A stretch of 42,678 bases of DNA, from positions 1-42,678 of the forward strand of contig CAYXLI010000040.1 in NCBI GenBank assembly GCA_964464925.1, in the 5' to 3' direction. The stretch comes from CAYXLI01 sp964464925. Lineage in GTDB: Bacteria; Acidobacteriota; Terriglobia; Bryobacterales; Bryobacteraceae. This document shows, one piece after another, positions 17,471 through 25,747 of this stretch. Both the position numbers and the translations under genes were made by a program. Numbering within the stretch: position 1 is the first letter of the stretch; every line of letters starts with the position of its first letter. The notes below the pieces were generated by a model. The model saw nothing but the letters and a program-made list of their open reading frames with translations. It made no database searches and was not told where the DNA came from.

Positions 17471-17923
17471 ATGAGTACATCGCGTGGCGCCCAGATTGGC
17501 AGAGTCGCACGGGATACCGGACTGAGTGTCGATACCATTCGCTATTACGAAAAAGAGGGCTTGCTCCGCGAGCCGCCCCGGAGCGAAGGCGGTTTTCGGC
17601 TCTACGGTTCACGCGACATCGAGCATCTCCGCTTTATACGCTCCGCTCAAAGTCTAGGATTTTCGCTTGGAGAAATACGCGAGCTGCTGCTCATCCAGGA
17701 CGAGCGAGTTAAAAGTTGCGCTCACGTCCGAGAGCTGATTATCCAGAAGCTCTTTTCAGTTCACCGGAAAGTCGAGGAATTGAAGCGCTTAGAGAGTGAT
17801 TTGCAGGGCGCTCTCGGCAAATGTGACGACGCACTCTCCCACGATCGAGCAGACCTTCAGCACGATAGTTGTCCCGTATTGGCAGAATTAGCCCACCAAA
17901 CTTCTCCAAAGGAGGATAAATGA
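17471..17923 (+). CDS. merR: MerR-family heavy-metal-responsive regulator
   Basis: The 150-residue activator/repressor has the MerR DNA-binding domain at residues 6-75 (IGRVARDTGLSVDTIRYYEKEGLL, then GFRLY, FIRSAQSLGFSLGEIRELL), a dimerisation helix and three cysteines at 83, 118 and 134. The first two align with the Hg-binding Cys82 and Cys117 of classical MerR; the third is eight residues further on than Cys126, so the metal loop is longer than usual. ATG 17471 is chosen because the GTG at 17444 lies inside the promoter. It overlaps the following small ORF by four bases. Mercury is inferred as the inducer from the merT and merA genes downstream; zinc, cadmium or lead cannot be excluded. Confidence 0.85.
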   Translation: MSTSRGAQIGRVARDTGLSVDTIRYYEKEGLLREPPRSEGGFRLYGSRDIEHLRFIRSAQSLGFSLGEIRELLLIQDERVKSCAHVRELIIQKLFSVHRKVEELKRLESDLQGALGKCDDALSHDRADLQHDSCPVLAELAHQTSPKEDK

Positions 17924-18063
17924 CGAAGATCGAAATTCCTTGTTTTGATGAATGCCTCCACACGCATGGAACGGGGTGCCGCGCCAGAGGGGTTCCTTTT
18001 TCAGAACTGATTGCTAGTGTACTCCGGCCATCAAGCCTAGCAGTGTCGCCGTTAGGGGCTTAA
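17920..18063 (+). CDS. 47-residue cysteine-containing small protein in the mer operon
   Basis: The small ORF begins MTKIEIPCFDECLHTHGTGC, overlaps the merR stop (ATGA) and ends three bases before the merT start, filling the whole gap. A near-perfect ribosome-binding site AAAGGAGG precedes it. Three cysteines (residues 8, 12, 20) and two histidines are close together. The first twelve residues recall thioredoxin-fold proteins found in metal operons (MTKIEv.yFDGC), so it may be a truncated member of that group or a metal-binding peptide. No firm family is recognised. The tail (LRPSSLAVSPLGA) looks unstructured. Confidence 0.5.
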   Translation: MTKIEIPCFDECLHTHGTGCRARGVPFSELIASVLRPSSLAVSPLGA

Positions 18064-18066
18064 CAT

Positions 18067-18666
18067 ATGCGCCGCTCAATTCTCCTCGGAAGTTCTGTTG
18101 TGGCCGCTCTGGCCGCATCACTGTGTTGCATCTTGCCAGTTGTGGCTACGGTAACTGGCTTGGCCGCAATCGGCGTCGCCGCAACCTTTGCGAGTGTGCG
18201 TCCTTACCTCTTGGCGCTCACCGTTTTACTGTTTCTGATCGGAGTTGTGATCGCCTACCGTGACCGCCGCCGCTGCGAGCCGCAGAGCTTGTGCGCGACG
18301 AAACCCGTCGGTCGTTGGAACATCATTGGACTCGCATTTATAGGTATCTTAATTCTGGCATTAGCCTTGTTTCCGGCTTACTCGGGCAGCATTGCGCGGG
18401 CGGTCGCCCCCAAGGCTGCCATGAAACGGGTGATCGGTCACACAAACATAGTCAGTTTTTTGATTCCCGATATGGATTGCGGCGCCTGCGCCGTGAGTCT
18501 TCAGGCAGCATTTGAAAGGCTCCCCGGCGTTGCCAAGGCAGCTGTAGATTACCCCACCCGCCGGGCACAGATTACTTATGATCCACGGAAGCAGCAGCCG
18601 GAGGCCTTCTCCAAACTTGTTTCTCAAGCCGGCTTTCACGCCCAGTTGCGGGAGCTGAGCAAATGA
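18067..18666 (+). CDS. merT: MerT-MerP fusion mercuric transport protein
   Basis: This 199-residue inner-membrane protein takes up Hg(II) and passes it to mercuric reductase. The first ~110 residues hold MerT-like membrane helices; the vicinal pair Cys20-Cys21 (SLCCILP) in the first helix and Cys70/Cys76 in the cytoplasmic loop are the transport ligands expected of MerT. Residues ~128-197 form a heavy-metal-associated domain (IPDMDCGACAVS, Cys138 and Cys141) equivalent to MerP but tethered by a final helix. Such MerTP fusions are known in mer operons. It follows the small ORF by three bases. Confidence 0.9.
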   Translation: MRRSILLGSSVVAALAASLCCILPVVATVTGLAAIGVAATFASVRPYLLALTVLLFLIGVVIAYRDRRRCEPQSLCATKPVGRWNIIGLAFIGILILALALFPAYSGSIARAVAPKAAMKRVIGHTNIVSFLIPDMDCGACAVSLQAAFERLPGVAKAAVDYPTRRAQITYDPRKQQPEAFSKLVSQAGFHAQLRELSK

Positions 18667-18767
18667 CATCTGGTTTCTTACGGGCTGCGGTATTGGGCGC
18701 ACAATTTCTGTTGCCCGGCGCAGCGGCACCCCCGCAAAAGGACAAACACGATGACAGATCACGTTGA
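18663..18767 (+). CDS. 34-residue small ORF between merT and merA
   Basis: The ORF overlaps the merT stop (ATGA) and overlaps the merA start by 17 bases. It reads MTSGFLRAAVLGAQF followed by LLPGAAAPPQ and a short charged tail, resembling a signal peptide. It may be translated by coupling, or be only the remnant of a periplasmic component. No homologue is recognised. Confidence 0.25.
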   Translation: MTSGFLRAAVLGAQFLLPGAAAPPQKDKHDDRSR

Positions 18768-20181
18768 CCTGGTGATTCTCGGGTCCGGCTCCACTGCATT
18801 CGCAGCTGCCTTGCGCGCGTCAGAGATGGGCAAGACGGTGGCCATGACTGAGTCCCGCACGCTTGGCGGGACGTGTGTGAACCGCGGGTGCTTGCCCTCC
18901 AAAAATCTGATCGAAGCCGCGAAAATCCTCTATGATGCGCGGAACCCTCGCTATCCGGGGCTGCAGGCAGCCACAATGCAACTCGACTTTGCCGCCCTCA
19001 TTCGGCAAAAGGATGAGATTATCGAGGGTTACCGCGACAAAAAGTATCACAGTATCGTCACGGACTCCGACCGCATTAGAGTGTTCAAAGGTACGGCCCG
19101 GTTTACCGGCCAAAACGAGATTGCGGTGGATGGCCATCGTCTTTCTGCCGCTCGATTCTTAGTAGCTACTGGCACTTCACCGGCAGCACCGGATATTCCC
19201 GGGCTTTCTGAAACGCCATACCTGACAAGCGACCTGCTGACGACCAAAGAGGATTTGGAGCTTACGGTGCTTCCGGAGTCGCTCATCATCATCGGGGCGG
19301 GCTACGTCGCCCTCGAACTCGGCCAGATGTTTGCGCGCTTCGGCACGCAGGTCACGATTCTGGAGCGTGGTAATCGGATTCTCCAGTCATACGAGCCAGA
19401 GATTGCCGAATCGGTCACTGGCGTGTTGCGAGACGAGGGCATTTCCGTCCTGACCGATGCGACAGTCACTCGAATAAGGGGCGATGCAAACCAAGTTTTA
19501 GTGACAGCACAATTGAGCGGCCGTCAGCGGGAGTTCACGGCTACTCGCCTTCTTGTTGCCACTGGCCGAAAGCCGAATACCGCAAAACTTGGCCTCGATC
19601 GCGCCGGGGTGGAGGTCGATGAACACGGCTTCGTGCAGGTGGATGATGAGCTGCGCACGTCAGCCTCGCACGTCTATGCCGCCGGCGACGTGATTGGCGG
19701 CTTTTCAGAAAGCCAGATGGCTACGCCGGTCGGGGCGCAGGACGGGGGGATCGCCGCCGGGAACGCGCTTGCTGGCAACCGCCAAAAGGTGAATCATGCG
19801 ATTATTCCTCGTGCAATCTTTACGGACCCGCAGGTCGGCGTAGTCGGCCTTTCCGACAAGGAGGCAAACGCGCGGGGTTACGAGTGCGAATGCCGGACTG
19901 TTCCGATGCCTTTCATACCGAGGGCCGGAGCCGTTCGGGACACGCGAGGCGTCATCAAAATGGTGGCCGACGCCCGCACCCAAAAAGTGCTCGGCGTGTC
20001 GATGCACGGACTCAATGCAGCCGAGGTGATCCACGAGGCGGCCATGGGTCTTCGCTTTGGAGCAACAATCGCCGATTTCGCCACAATGCTGCACATTTAC
20101 CCGACGATGAGCGAGGCTTTGAAAATAGTAGCGCTGTCCTATCGAAAAGACGTGTCAAAGATGAGTTGTTGCGCAGAGTAG
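18751..20181 (+). CDS. merA: Mercuric reductase
   Basis: The 476-residue FAD/NADPH enzyme reduces Hg(II) to Hg(0) in the cytoplasm. It has the N-terminal FAD motif GSGSTAFAAAL, the redox-active disulfide GGTCVNRGCLPSK (Cys42, Cys47), the NAD(P) motif IIGAGYVALELG, the second FAD motif YAAGDV and the C-terminal vicinal pair Cys473-Cys474 (SCCAE) that shuttles mercury to the active site. The N-terminal metal-binding NmerA domain is absent, as in many environmental MerA proteins; the HMA domain of the upstream MerT fusion may do that job. AAAGGA precedes the ATG at 18751. Confidence 0.95.
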   Translation: MTDHVDLVILGSGSTAFAAALRASEMGKTVAMTESRTLGGTCVNRGCLPSKNLIEAAKILYDARNPRYPGLQAATMQLDFAALIRQKDEIIEGYRDKKYHSIVTDSDRIRVFKGTARFTGQNEIAVDGHRLSAARFLVATGTSPAAPDIPGLSETPYLTSDLLTTKEDLELTVLPESLIIIGAGYVALELGQMFARFGTQVTILERGNRILQSYEPEIAESVTGVLRDEGISVLTDATVTRIRGDANQVLVTAQLSGRQREFTATRLLVATGRKPNTAKLGLDRAGVEVDEHGFVQVDDELRTSASHVYAAGDVIGGFSESQMATPVGAQDGGIAAGNALAGNRQKVNHAIIPRAIFTDPQVGVVGLSDKEANARGYECECRTVPMPFIPRAGAVRDTRGVIKMVADARTQKVLGVSMHGLNAAEVIHEAAMGLRFGATIADFATMLHIYPTMSEALKIVALSYRKDVSKMSCCAE

Positions 20182-20209
20182 CATTACCTTCGAACCTGGA
20201 GAACAAAGC

Positions 20210-21562
20210 ATGTCCAGCAGTTACGAGCTAATTGTGATCGGAACCGGATCGGCAGCCTCAACGATCGCGTTTAAGTGTCGTTCAGCGGGTTGGAATGTTG
20301 CAGTGATCGACTCGCGCCCGTTCGGCGGGACGTGCGCACTTCGCGGATGCGACCCCAAGAAAGTCTTAGTTGGCGCCGCGGATGCCGTCGATGCCGTGAA
20401 AAGGATGAACGGAAAGGGTCTTGACGCAAGCGGGGGCCGGATAATTTGGCCGGAGCTTATGCGGTTCAAGCGAAGCTTCACCGATCCGGTTCCTCAATCG
20501 AGAGAAGACGCGTTCAAGAAGGCGGGTATCGCCGCGTACCATGGAAGGGCTCGATTCGTTGGACCGAATCGAGTTAGCTTGGATGGCGAGAGTCTCGACG
20601 CGCGTTATTTCGCAGTCGCCAGCGGCTCACATCCCGCTCCATTGGGTATCCCTGGCGAGGAGCTCGCGATTACAAGCGACCAGTTTCTTGAGCTGAATGA
20701 GCTGCCGGACGAAATCGTGTTCATCGGCGGAGGATACATTGCATTTGAATTCGCGCATGTGTCCGCCCGCGCGGGAGCACGAGCCACAATCTTGCATCGT
20801 GGCAAGCACGCGCTGAAAGGTTTTGATCCCCACTTGGCGGACCGGCTAGTCGGTAAGAGCCGCTCGATCGGAATCGATGTGCAACTTGACATGCCGGTGA
20901 CCTCTATTGAAAAGACATCGAGCGGTTTTGACGTACACGTCAGAAGTGTGAACGGGGACCGCGTTTTTCAGGCTCCACTGGTCGTGCATGCCGCGGGGCG
21001 CGTGCCCGAGATTGAGGACCTCGATCTTGACGCCGCGCAGGTTGCCTGGTCGACTCGGGGTGTGGCCGTGAATGAATACATGCAGAGTGTTTCAAATGCC
21101 TCTATTTACGCCGCGGGTGACGCGTCGGATTCCGGTAATCCCGCCCTCACGCCGGTAGCCGGATATGAAGGAAGCGTCGTAGCGGCTAATTTATTAAAAC
21201 CGCAAAACGTCAAAGTGGAACGGCGGGTGACCCCGAGCGTCGTCTTCTCTATTCCACCGCTAGCAACGGTGGGTATGTTAGAGGAGCAAGCGCAGGCGGC
21301 GGGGCTGAAAGTCAGAACCGAAGTGCGCGATACATCAAGTTGGTTTTCGTCAAGGCGCATCGGCGAGGACTGTTCGGGATCGAAAGTCCTGATCGAGGAA
21401 GGCACCGGGAGAATTCTCGGTGCGCACCTGCTGGGGCCGCATGCGGAAGATGTGATCAACGTTTTCGCTGTTGCAATACATACCCAGATGCCCGCAGATC
21501 AACTAAACGCAATTCTGTTCGCCTATCCGACGAACGGCTCGGATATCCACTACCTGATCTGA
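20210..21562 (+). CDS. Pyridine nucleotide-disulfide oxidoreductase (MerA-like paralogue)
   Basis: The 450-residue class I flavin disulfide reductase begins 28 bases after merA with CTGGAGAA upstream of the ATG. FAD motif GTGSAASTIAF, disulfide GGTCALRGCDPKK (Cys42, Cys47), NAD(P) motif FIGGGYIAFEF and FAD motif YAAGDA are all present. It lacks the C-terminal Cys pair of MerA and ends YPTNGSDIHYLI, replacing the usual HPT-E motif of glutathione reductase. It is therefore probably a thiol/disulfide reductase or a reductase for another metal or small thiol, co-expressed with mercury detoxification. The substrate is unknown. Confidence 0.85.
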   Translation: MSSSYELIVIGTGSAASTIAFKCRSAGWNVAVIDSRPFGGTCALRGCDPKKVLVGAADAVDAVKRMNGKGLDASGGRIIWPELMRFKRSFTDPVPQSREDAFKKAGIAAYHGRARFVGPNRVSLDGESLDARYFAVASGSHPAPLGIPGEELAITSDQFLELNELPDEIVFIGGGYIAFEFAHVSARAGARATILHRGKHALKGFDPHLADRLVGKSRSIGIDVQLDMPVTSIEKTSSGFDVHVRSVNGDRVFQAPLVVHAAGRVPEIEDLDLDAAQVAWSTRGVAVNEYMQSVSNASIYAAGDASDSGNPALTPVAGYEGSVVAANLLKPQNVKVERRVTPSVVFSIPPLATVGMLEEQAQAAGLKVRTEVRDTSSWFSSRRIGEDCSGSKVLIEEGTGRILGAHLLGPHAEDVINVFAVAIHTQMPADQLNAILFAYPTNGSDIHYLI

Positions 21563-21642
21563 ATTATTGTCTTCCGGCCATCGAGCGGCGCTTTGGCCCG
21601 AGTGACGGCATCCGGCCGAACATTCCATCGGTATCCGATGGA

Positions 21643-21800
21643 TCACAGCTGACCGGTGGCGAACAGAAGATCGGCACTGGCAATGTTTACATCGATCCCG
21701 GCTGCTTCGCTTTGAACCAGGCTGCCGGCCAATTCAGCTCTCGAATGATCGACTTCCACGCCGGAGGCGATTCCTTCCCGATGACGCTCCGTTGCCCGGC
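21643..21800 (-). pseudogene. Remnant of a TolC/CzcC-type outer-membrane efflux protein
   Basis: On the minus strand, ending at a stop at 21643, a ~50-residue stretch reads REGIASGVEVDHSRAEL, then LVQSEAAGIDVNIASADLL and FATGQL. This fits the helical hairpin of TolC-family proteins (G-x-A-T/S-x-x-V, R-A-x-L-A, D-V-x-x-A). Nothing upstream or downstream continues the family. With the CzcA scrap at 14626 it points to a lost tripartite metal efflux system. Confidence 0.45.
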
Positions 21801-21832
21801 CCCGAGCTCTTTTTGTCTAAGGTGCTTTTTTG

Positions 21833-21853
21833 GATAGGGGTGGGGGGTACAAT
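21833..21853 (+). promoter_or_regulatory. G-rich CsoR-type operator and -10 box of csoR
   Basis: ATAGGGGTGGGGGGTA at 21834-21849 directly abuts a -10-like TACAAT (21848-21853). The csoR ATG at 21860 lies so close that the mRNA may be leaderless. The same motif, one base different in run length, precedes the copper ATPase. G-tract operators are known for CsoR/RcnR proteins. Confidence 0.6.
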
Positions 21854-21859
21854 CATCTT

Positions 21860-22180
21860 ATGAAAGCGTTGGACACGAGAAAGACTGCGCGCCGTGCGGC
21901 TGGCGTGGATCAGGATCTCAAGAGTTCGAACGTCAAGCGTTTGCGCCGCATTGAAGGACAGATCCGGGGGTTGCAGAAGATGGTTGAGGAGGAGCGGTAC
22001 TGCGCCGATATTCTGATCCAGATCTCGTCCGTGCAGGAGGCGCTCCGGGGTCTCGGACAAGCCCTGCTACGGAATCATCTGCGTCACTGCGTAGCCTCCA
22101 CGATCCAGCACGGCAATGCCGCGGAATCCGAAGCCACCTACGCCGAACTGGTCGATCTCTTCTCGCGCTATTCCCGGTAG
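21860..22180 (+). CDS. csoR: CsoR-family metal-sensing repressor
   Basis: The 106-residue all-helical repressor has the copper-binding triad in the classic spacing: Cys48 (YCADIL), then His73 and Cys77 (NHLRHCV). The ATG at 21860 is preferred to the ORF start at 21830 since the upstream residues would cover the operator and -10 box. It probably represses itself and the copper ATPase gene that starts 52 bases after its stop, both carrying the same operator-like motif, and is released by Cu(I). No own ribosome-binding site is evident. Confidence 0.88.
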   Translation: MKALDTRKTARRAAGVDQDLKSSNVKRLRRIEGQIRGLQKMVEEERYCADILIQISSVQEALRGLGQALLRNHLRHCVASTIQHGNAAESEATYAELVDLFSRYSR

Positions 22181-22183
22181 TCT

Positions 22184-22211
22184 TATAGGGGGTGGGGGTA
22201 TATGGTATTCT
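22184..22211 (+). promoter_or_regulatory. G-rich CsoR-type operator and promoter of the copper ATPase gene
   Basis: TTATAGGGGGTGGGGGTATA at 22183-22202 repeats the motif found before csoR; an extended -10-like TATGGTATTCT follows (TATTCT 22206-22211). The shared motif supports co-regulation by the CsoR protein. Confidence 0.6.
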
Positions 22212-22231
22212 TTTAGCAGAGGAGAATATTC

Positions 22232-24631
22232 ATGACATCAATCGATCCCGTCTGCGGAATGCAAGTGGACGAGCAAAAAGCCGCGGGTGAGCTGGAGTAC
22301 CTCGGTCGGCACTACCGTTTTTGCGCCCAATCCTGCCTGCGCAAATTCGAGGCTGATCCCGAGAGATTTCTGAACCCCCCTGAAAAACTTCCGGTCGATC
22401 CAGTTTCCACGGCTTCGGATTACACCTGCCCGATGCATCCGGAAGTTCACCAAAAGGGCGCCGGCCCTTGCGCCAAGTGCGGTATGGCACTCGAGCCGGT
22501 CAACACTGCCGTCGCCGAAATCAGAACCCAGTACACGTGCCCCATGCATCCGGAGATCGTTCGCGATCAGCCGGGTCCCTGTCCGAAGTGCGGCATGGCG
22601 CTGGAGCCGCAGTCTGTGACGGCCGAAGCCGCGAATCCGGAGCTGCAGGATATGACGCGGCGTTTCTGGACCGCCGTCGCGCTGAGCGCTCCGATTCTGC
22701 TCATGATGGTGATCGATCTGCTGCCCGGTATGCGCCATCTTTCCGGTAACCGAATCGTGCAGTGGCTGGAGTTCCTGCTTGCGACGCCCGTTGTCCTGTG
22801 GGCCGGCTGGCCACTGTTTGTGCGTGGCTGGGCTTCGGTGGTCCATCGCAGCTTGAACATGTTTACGCTTATCGCCATCGGCACAGGCGCGGCCTACCTT
22901 TATAGCGTGATCGCGACCTTGGTCCCCTCCATTTTTCCGGCGTCCTTCCGCGAGCCGGAGGGCGGCATCAGCGTGTATTTCGAACCCGCCGCCGTGATTA
23001 TCGCGCTCGTTCTATTAGGACAGGTGTTGGAAATGCGCGCGAGAAGCCAGACCAGCAGCGCGTTGCGTTCGCTACTCTCACTCGCTCCGAAGTTCGCCCG
23101 CGTGATACGCCCCAACGGCGCCGAGGAAGATCTGCCGCTGGATCGGGTGGCGATCGGCTTCAAGCTCCGCGTACGGCCTGGTGAGAGCGTGCCGGTGGAC
23201 GGCGTGGTGATCGAAGGCAACAGTTCCGTGGATGAATCCATGATCACCGGCGAGCCCATTCCGGTCGAGAAGACCGCCGGCGTCAAAGTTACGGGGGGCA
23301 CCGTGAACGGCACCGGCAGCTTTGTGATGCGGGCCGAGCGCGTGGGCAGCGACACGGTTCTGGCTCACATTGTAAGGCTGGTCGGTGAGGCGCAACGCAC
23401 ACGAGCGCCCATCCAGCGGCTCGCCGACATGGTGGCGTCGTACTTTGTACCGGCAGTTATAGCGACCTCACTGGCGACGTTCGCCCTGTGGGCGATCTTT
23501 GGTCCAGAACCTCGATTCGTCCATGCACTGATCAATGCGGTCGCGGTCCTTATTATTGCGTGCCCTTGCGCGCTCGGGCTGGCTACACCCATGTCGATCA
23601 TGGTGGGCACGGGCAGGGGCGCGACCGCGGGCGTGCTGATCCGCAACGCCGAAGCTCTTGAGACGCTGCACAAGGTGGACACTCTCGTCGTCGATAAAAC
23701 CGGTACGCTCACCGAAGGCAAGCCGCGGCTGGCCACAGTGCAAGCCATCGGCGGACAGTCGGAGAATGAGCTCCTGCGTCTCACGGCAAGCCTTGAGCAG
23801 GCGAGCGAACATCCGCTGGCGGCTTCTATTGTGCGCGGCGCTCTCGAACGGGGTATCGGGCTGACCGCGCCGGGTAACTTCGAATCCCTTACTGGCCGCG
23901 GGACGAACGGCACGGTGGACGGGCACACGGTGGCTATTGGTAACGCAAGCCTGTTCGAAAGCCATTCCGTGCCACTGGACCCTCTGCTGAAGCACGCGGA
24001 CGAATTGCGCGCCCAGGGCCAGACGGTGATGTTCGTGGCCGTGGATGGCCGTGCAGCCGGCCTGATTGGCATGGCCGACCCGATCAAGACGTCCACGAGT
24101 GAAGCGATCCGGATGTTGCATGGCGAGAAGATTCGAATTGTAATGCTCACCGGCGACAATCGGCAGACTGCCGAATCGGTAGCGAAGCAACTGGATATTG
24201 ACGAGGTGCATGCGGACGTTTTACCGGACCAAAAAAGCGATGCCATCAAGCGGCTACAGGCCGCGAGACACATCGTGGCCATGGCGGGCGACGGCGTGAA
24301 CGATGCACCCGCCCTGGCTCAGGCGAATGTGGGCATCGCCATGGGGACGGGTACCGACGTGGCCATGGAGAGCTCCGGTGTCACGTTGGTAAAAGGCGAT
24401 CTGCGCGGCATTGTGCGTGCATTGCGGTTGAGCCGGGCCACAATGCGCAACGTCCGCCAAAACCTGCTGTTTGCGTTCTTTTACAACATGCTGGGCGTTC
24501 CCGTCGCGGCGGGGCTTCTGTATCGGTTTTTCGGCATTCTGCTGAGCCCAATGATTGCCAGCGCGGCGATGACGTTCAGTTCGGTCTCGGTTATCACCAA
24601 CGCGCTGAGGCTACGGAAGGTGGCATTATGA
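22232..24631 (+). CDS. copA: Copper-exporting P1B-type ATPase with YHS and two heavy-metal-binding domains
   Basis: The 799-residue inner-membrane ATPase exports Cu(I) or Ag(I). Residues 1-46 form a YHS domain (DPVCGMQVD, HYRFCAQSCLRKF). Two ~26-residue heavy-metal-binding domains, YTCPMHPEV...GPCAKCGMALEP (about 64-89) and YTCPMHPEI...GPCPKCGMALEP (about 101-126), replace the usual HMA domains. The ATPase core has the transport motif CPCALGLATP near 446, phosphorylation motif DKTGTLTEG near 488 and GDGVNDAPAL near 687. AGAGGAGAA precedes the ATG. It lies downstream of csoR and its G-rich operator. Confidence 0.93.
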   Translation: MTSIDPVCGMQVDEQKAAGELEYLGRHYRFCAQSCLRKFEADPERFLNPPEKLPVDPVSTASDYTCPMHPEVHQKGAGPCAKCGMALEPVNTAVAEIRTQYTCPMHPEIVRDQPGPCPKCGMALEPQSVTAEAANPELQDMTRRFWTAVALSAPILLMMVIDLLPGMRHLSGNRIVQWLEFLLATPVVLWAGWPLFVRGWASVVHRSLNMFTLIAIGTGAAYLYSVIATLVPSIFPASFREPEGGISVYFEPAAVIIALVLLGQVLEMRARSQTSSALRSLLSLAPKFARVIRPNGAEEDLPLDRVAIGFKLRVRPGESVPVDGVVIEGNSSVDESMITGEPIPVEKTAGVKVTGGTVNGTGSFVMRAERVGSDTVLAHIVRLVGEAQRTRAPIQRLADMVASYFVPAVIATSLATFALWAIFGPEPRFVHALINAVAVLIIACPCALGLATPMSIMVGTGRGATAGVLIRNAEALETLHKVDTLVVDKTGTLTEGKPRLATVQAIGGQSENELLRLTASLEQASEHPLAASIVRGALERGIGLTAPGNFESLTGRGTNGTVDGHTVAIGNASLFESHSVPLDPLLKHADELRAQGQTVMFVAVDGRAAGLIGMADPIKTSTSEAIRMLHGEKIRIVMLTGDNRQTAESVAKQLDIDEVHADVLPDQKSDAIKRLQAARHIVAMAGDGVNDAPALAQANVGIAMGTGTDVAMESSGVTLVKGDLRGIVRALRLSRATMRNVRQNLLFAFFYNMLGVPVAAGLLYRFFGILLSPMIASAAMTFSSVSVITNALRLRKVAL

Positions 24632-24673
24632 GGGGCGCTGCAGATTAAAGATCGCAACCTGAGGTTCAAATCT

Positions 24674-25600
24674 ATGGACTGGCTAGTCTACTGGTTCATG
24701 TTTCCCGCATGCATCGTGATTGCCGCGGTCGCGACGTTTAGTGGCATCAGCGGTGCGGCATTGATTACACCGATGTTTTTGATTGGCTTTCCGCTAATGG
24801 GAGTACCCACGTTATCCACCGTTGCGGCGATCGGAACATCGTTGTTTCTGGAGACGTCGGGATTCGGAACAGCCGTTTACCGTTACTGGGAGCGCGGTCT
24901 GGCGGACATGGGCGCGGTTCGCACGTTGGTTGTGATTACTATGCCGCTGGGCATTGCGGGCGCAATTGCGGCGCATTATGCTCCTTCCGGCGTGCTTCGG
25001 ACCGGCTACGGGGTTGCCATGATCGTGGTAGCCGTGGTCCTTTATTCCGGTCACAGCAGCGGTCGCAGGCCGCAAGACGAGGCATGCCCATGTATCGTTT
25101 GCGAGTCGGAATGTTCGTTTCGGGAATGTTCGGAGCAAGACAGGAAAAAAGTGGAATCCAGCGATGGCGAGATCTTCGAATACTGTGCGGTCGGGATGCC
25201 GGGGCAGCGGATGTTCTCTGGCGTGGGTGCTTTTTTGACTGGCCTGATTTCAACCGGCGTCGGCGAGGCGACCCTGCCCTTCCTGGCGCGGCGCTCCCGG
25301 TTCCCGGTTCCGGTAGCCGCGGCGACCTCGACGATGGTAGTCGCTGCAACGGTTGTCGGGGCCGCCTGTACTCACCTGATCCAACTCGCTTCGAGCGGCG
25401 GTTTTTCCGCTATTCCCTGGAACCTGATTGTGTGGGGCGTACCGGGCGCCGTCATCGGCGCAATCATCGGTACGCACCTTCAAGGGAAAATTAGTGAAAA
25501 GGCTTCGCGAATGTTCTTCTCTCTTTTGTTCTTTTCAATCGGAATCACGTTTCTGATCGCTTTCACGGTGTTCAAGAATCGATTTGCTCATTCACGCTGA
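24674..25600 (+). CDS. TauE/SafE-family membrane protein with a cysteine-rich loop
   Basis: The 308-residue protein has two halves of about four membrane helices each, the TauE/SafE duplication (first half GISGAALITPMFLIGFPL; second half GVGAFLTGLISTGVGEATLP). Family members export sulfite, sulfoacetate or related anions. Unusually, the central loop (about residues 135-170) is CPCIVCESECSFREC plus a charged stretch and a further cysteine, giving six Cys that could bind a soft metal. It is 42 bases after the copper ATPase and may be co-transcribed. The substrate is unknown; a metal- or thiol-related anion is an inference from context. Confidence 0.82.
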   Translation: MDWLVYWFMFPACIVIAAVATFSGISGAALITPMFLIGFPLMGVPTLSTVAAIGTSLFLETSGFGTAVYRYWERGLADMGAVRTLVVITMPLGIAGAIAAHYAPSGVLRTGYGVAMIVVAVVLYSGHSSGRRPQDEACPCIVCESECSFRECSEQDRKKVESSDGEIFEYCAVGMPGQRMFSGVGAFLTGLISTGVGEATLPFLARRSRFPVPVAAATSTMVVAATVVGAACTHLIQLASSGGFSAIPWNLIVWGVPGAVIGAIIGTHLQGKISEKASRMFFSLLFFSIGITFLIAFTVFKNRFAHSR

Positions 25601-25621
25601 GTGCCCCGGCTCAGCATTTTT
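25596..25621 (+). terminator. Intrinsic terminator after the copper operon
   Basis: GCTGAG (25596-25601) pairs with CTCAGC (25610-25615) around an eight-base loop and is followed by ATTTTT. The stem overlaps the stop codon of the SafE-type gene, closing the csoR-copA-safE run. Confidence 0.65.
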
Positions 25622-25747
25622 GGGGTTGTCGCTCCTGGTTTATGTAGGCTTACTGGAAGGGACGGCAGAAACAAAGCAGCTTGGTTTAGAACGAAGGCAG
25701 GTACGGAACTTAAATTGGCGATGTACCGTGAGACAAGGATAGAGAAT

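Noticed and set aside
21340..21837. Plus-strand 165-residue frame after the second flavin reductase
   Set aside because: The first part overlaps the reductase in another frame and the rest is antisense to the TolC-type remnant.
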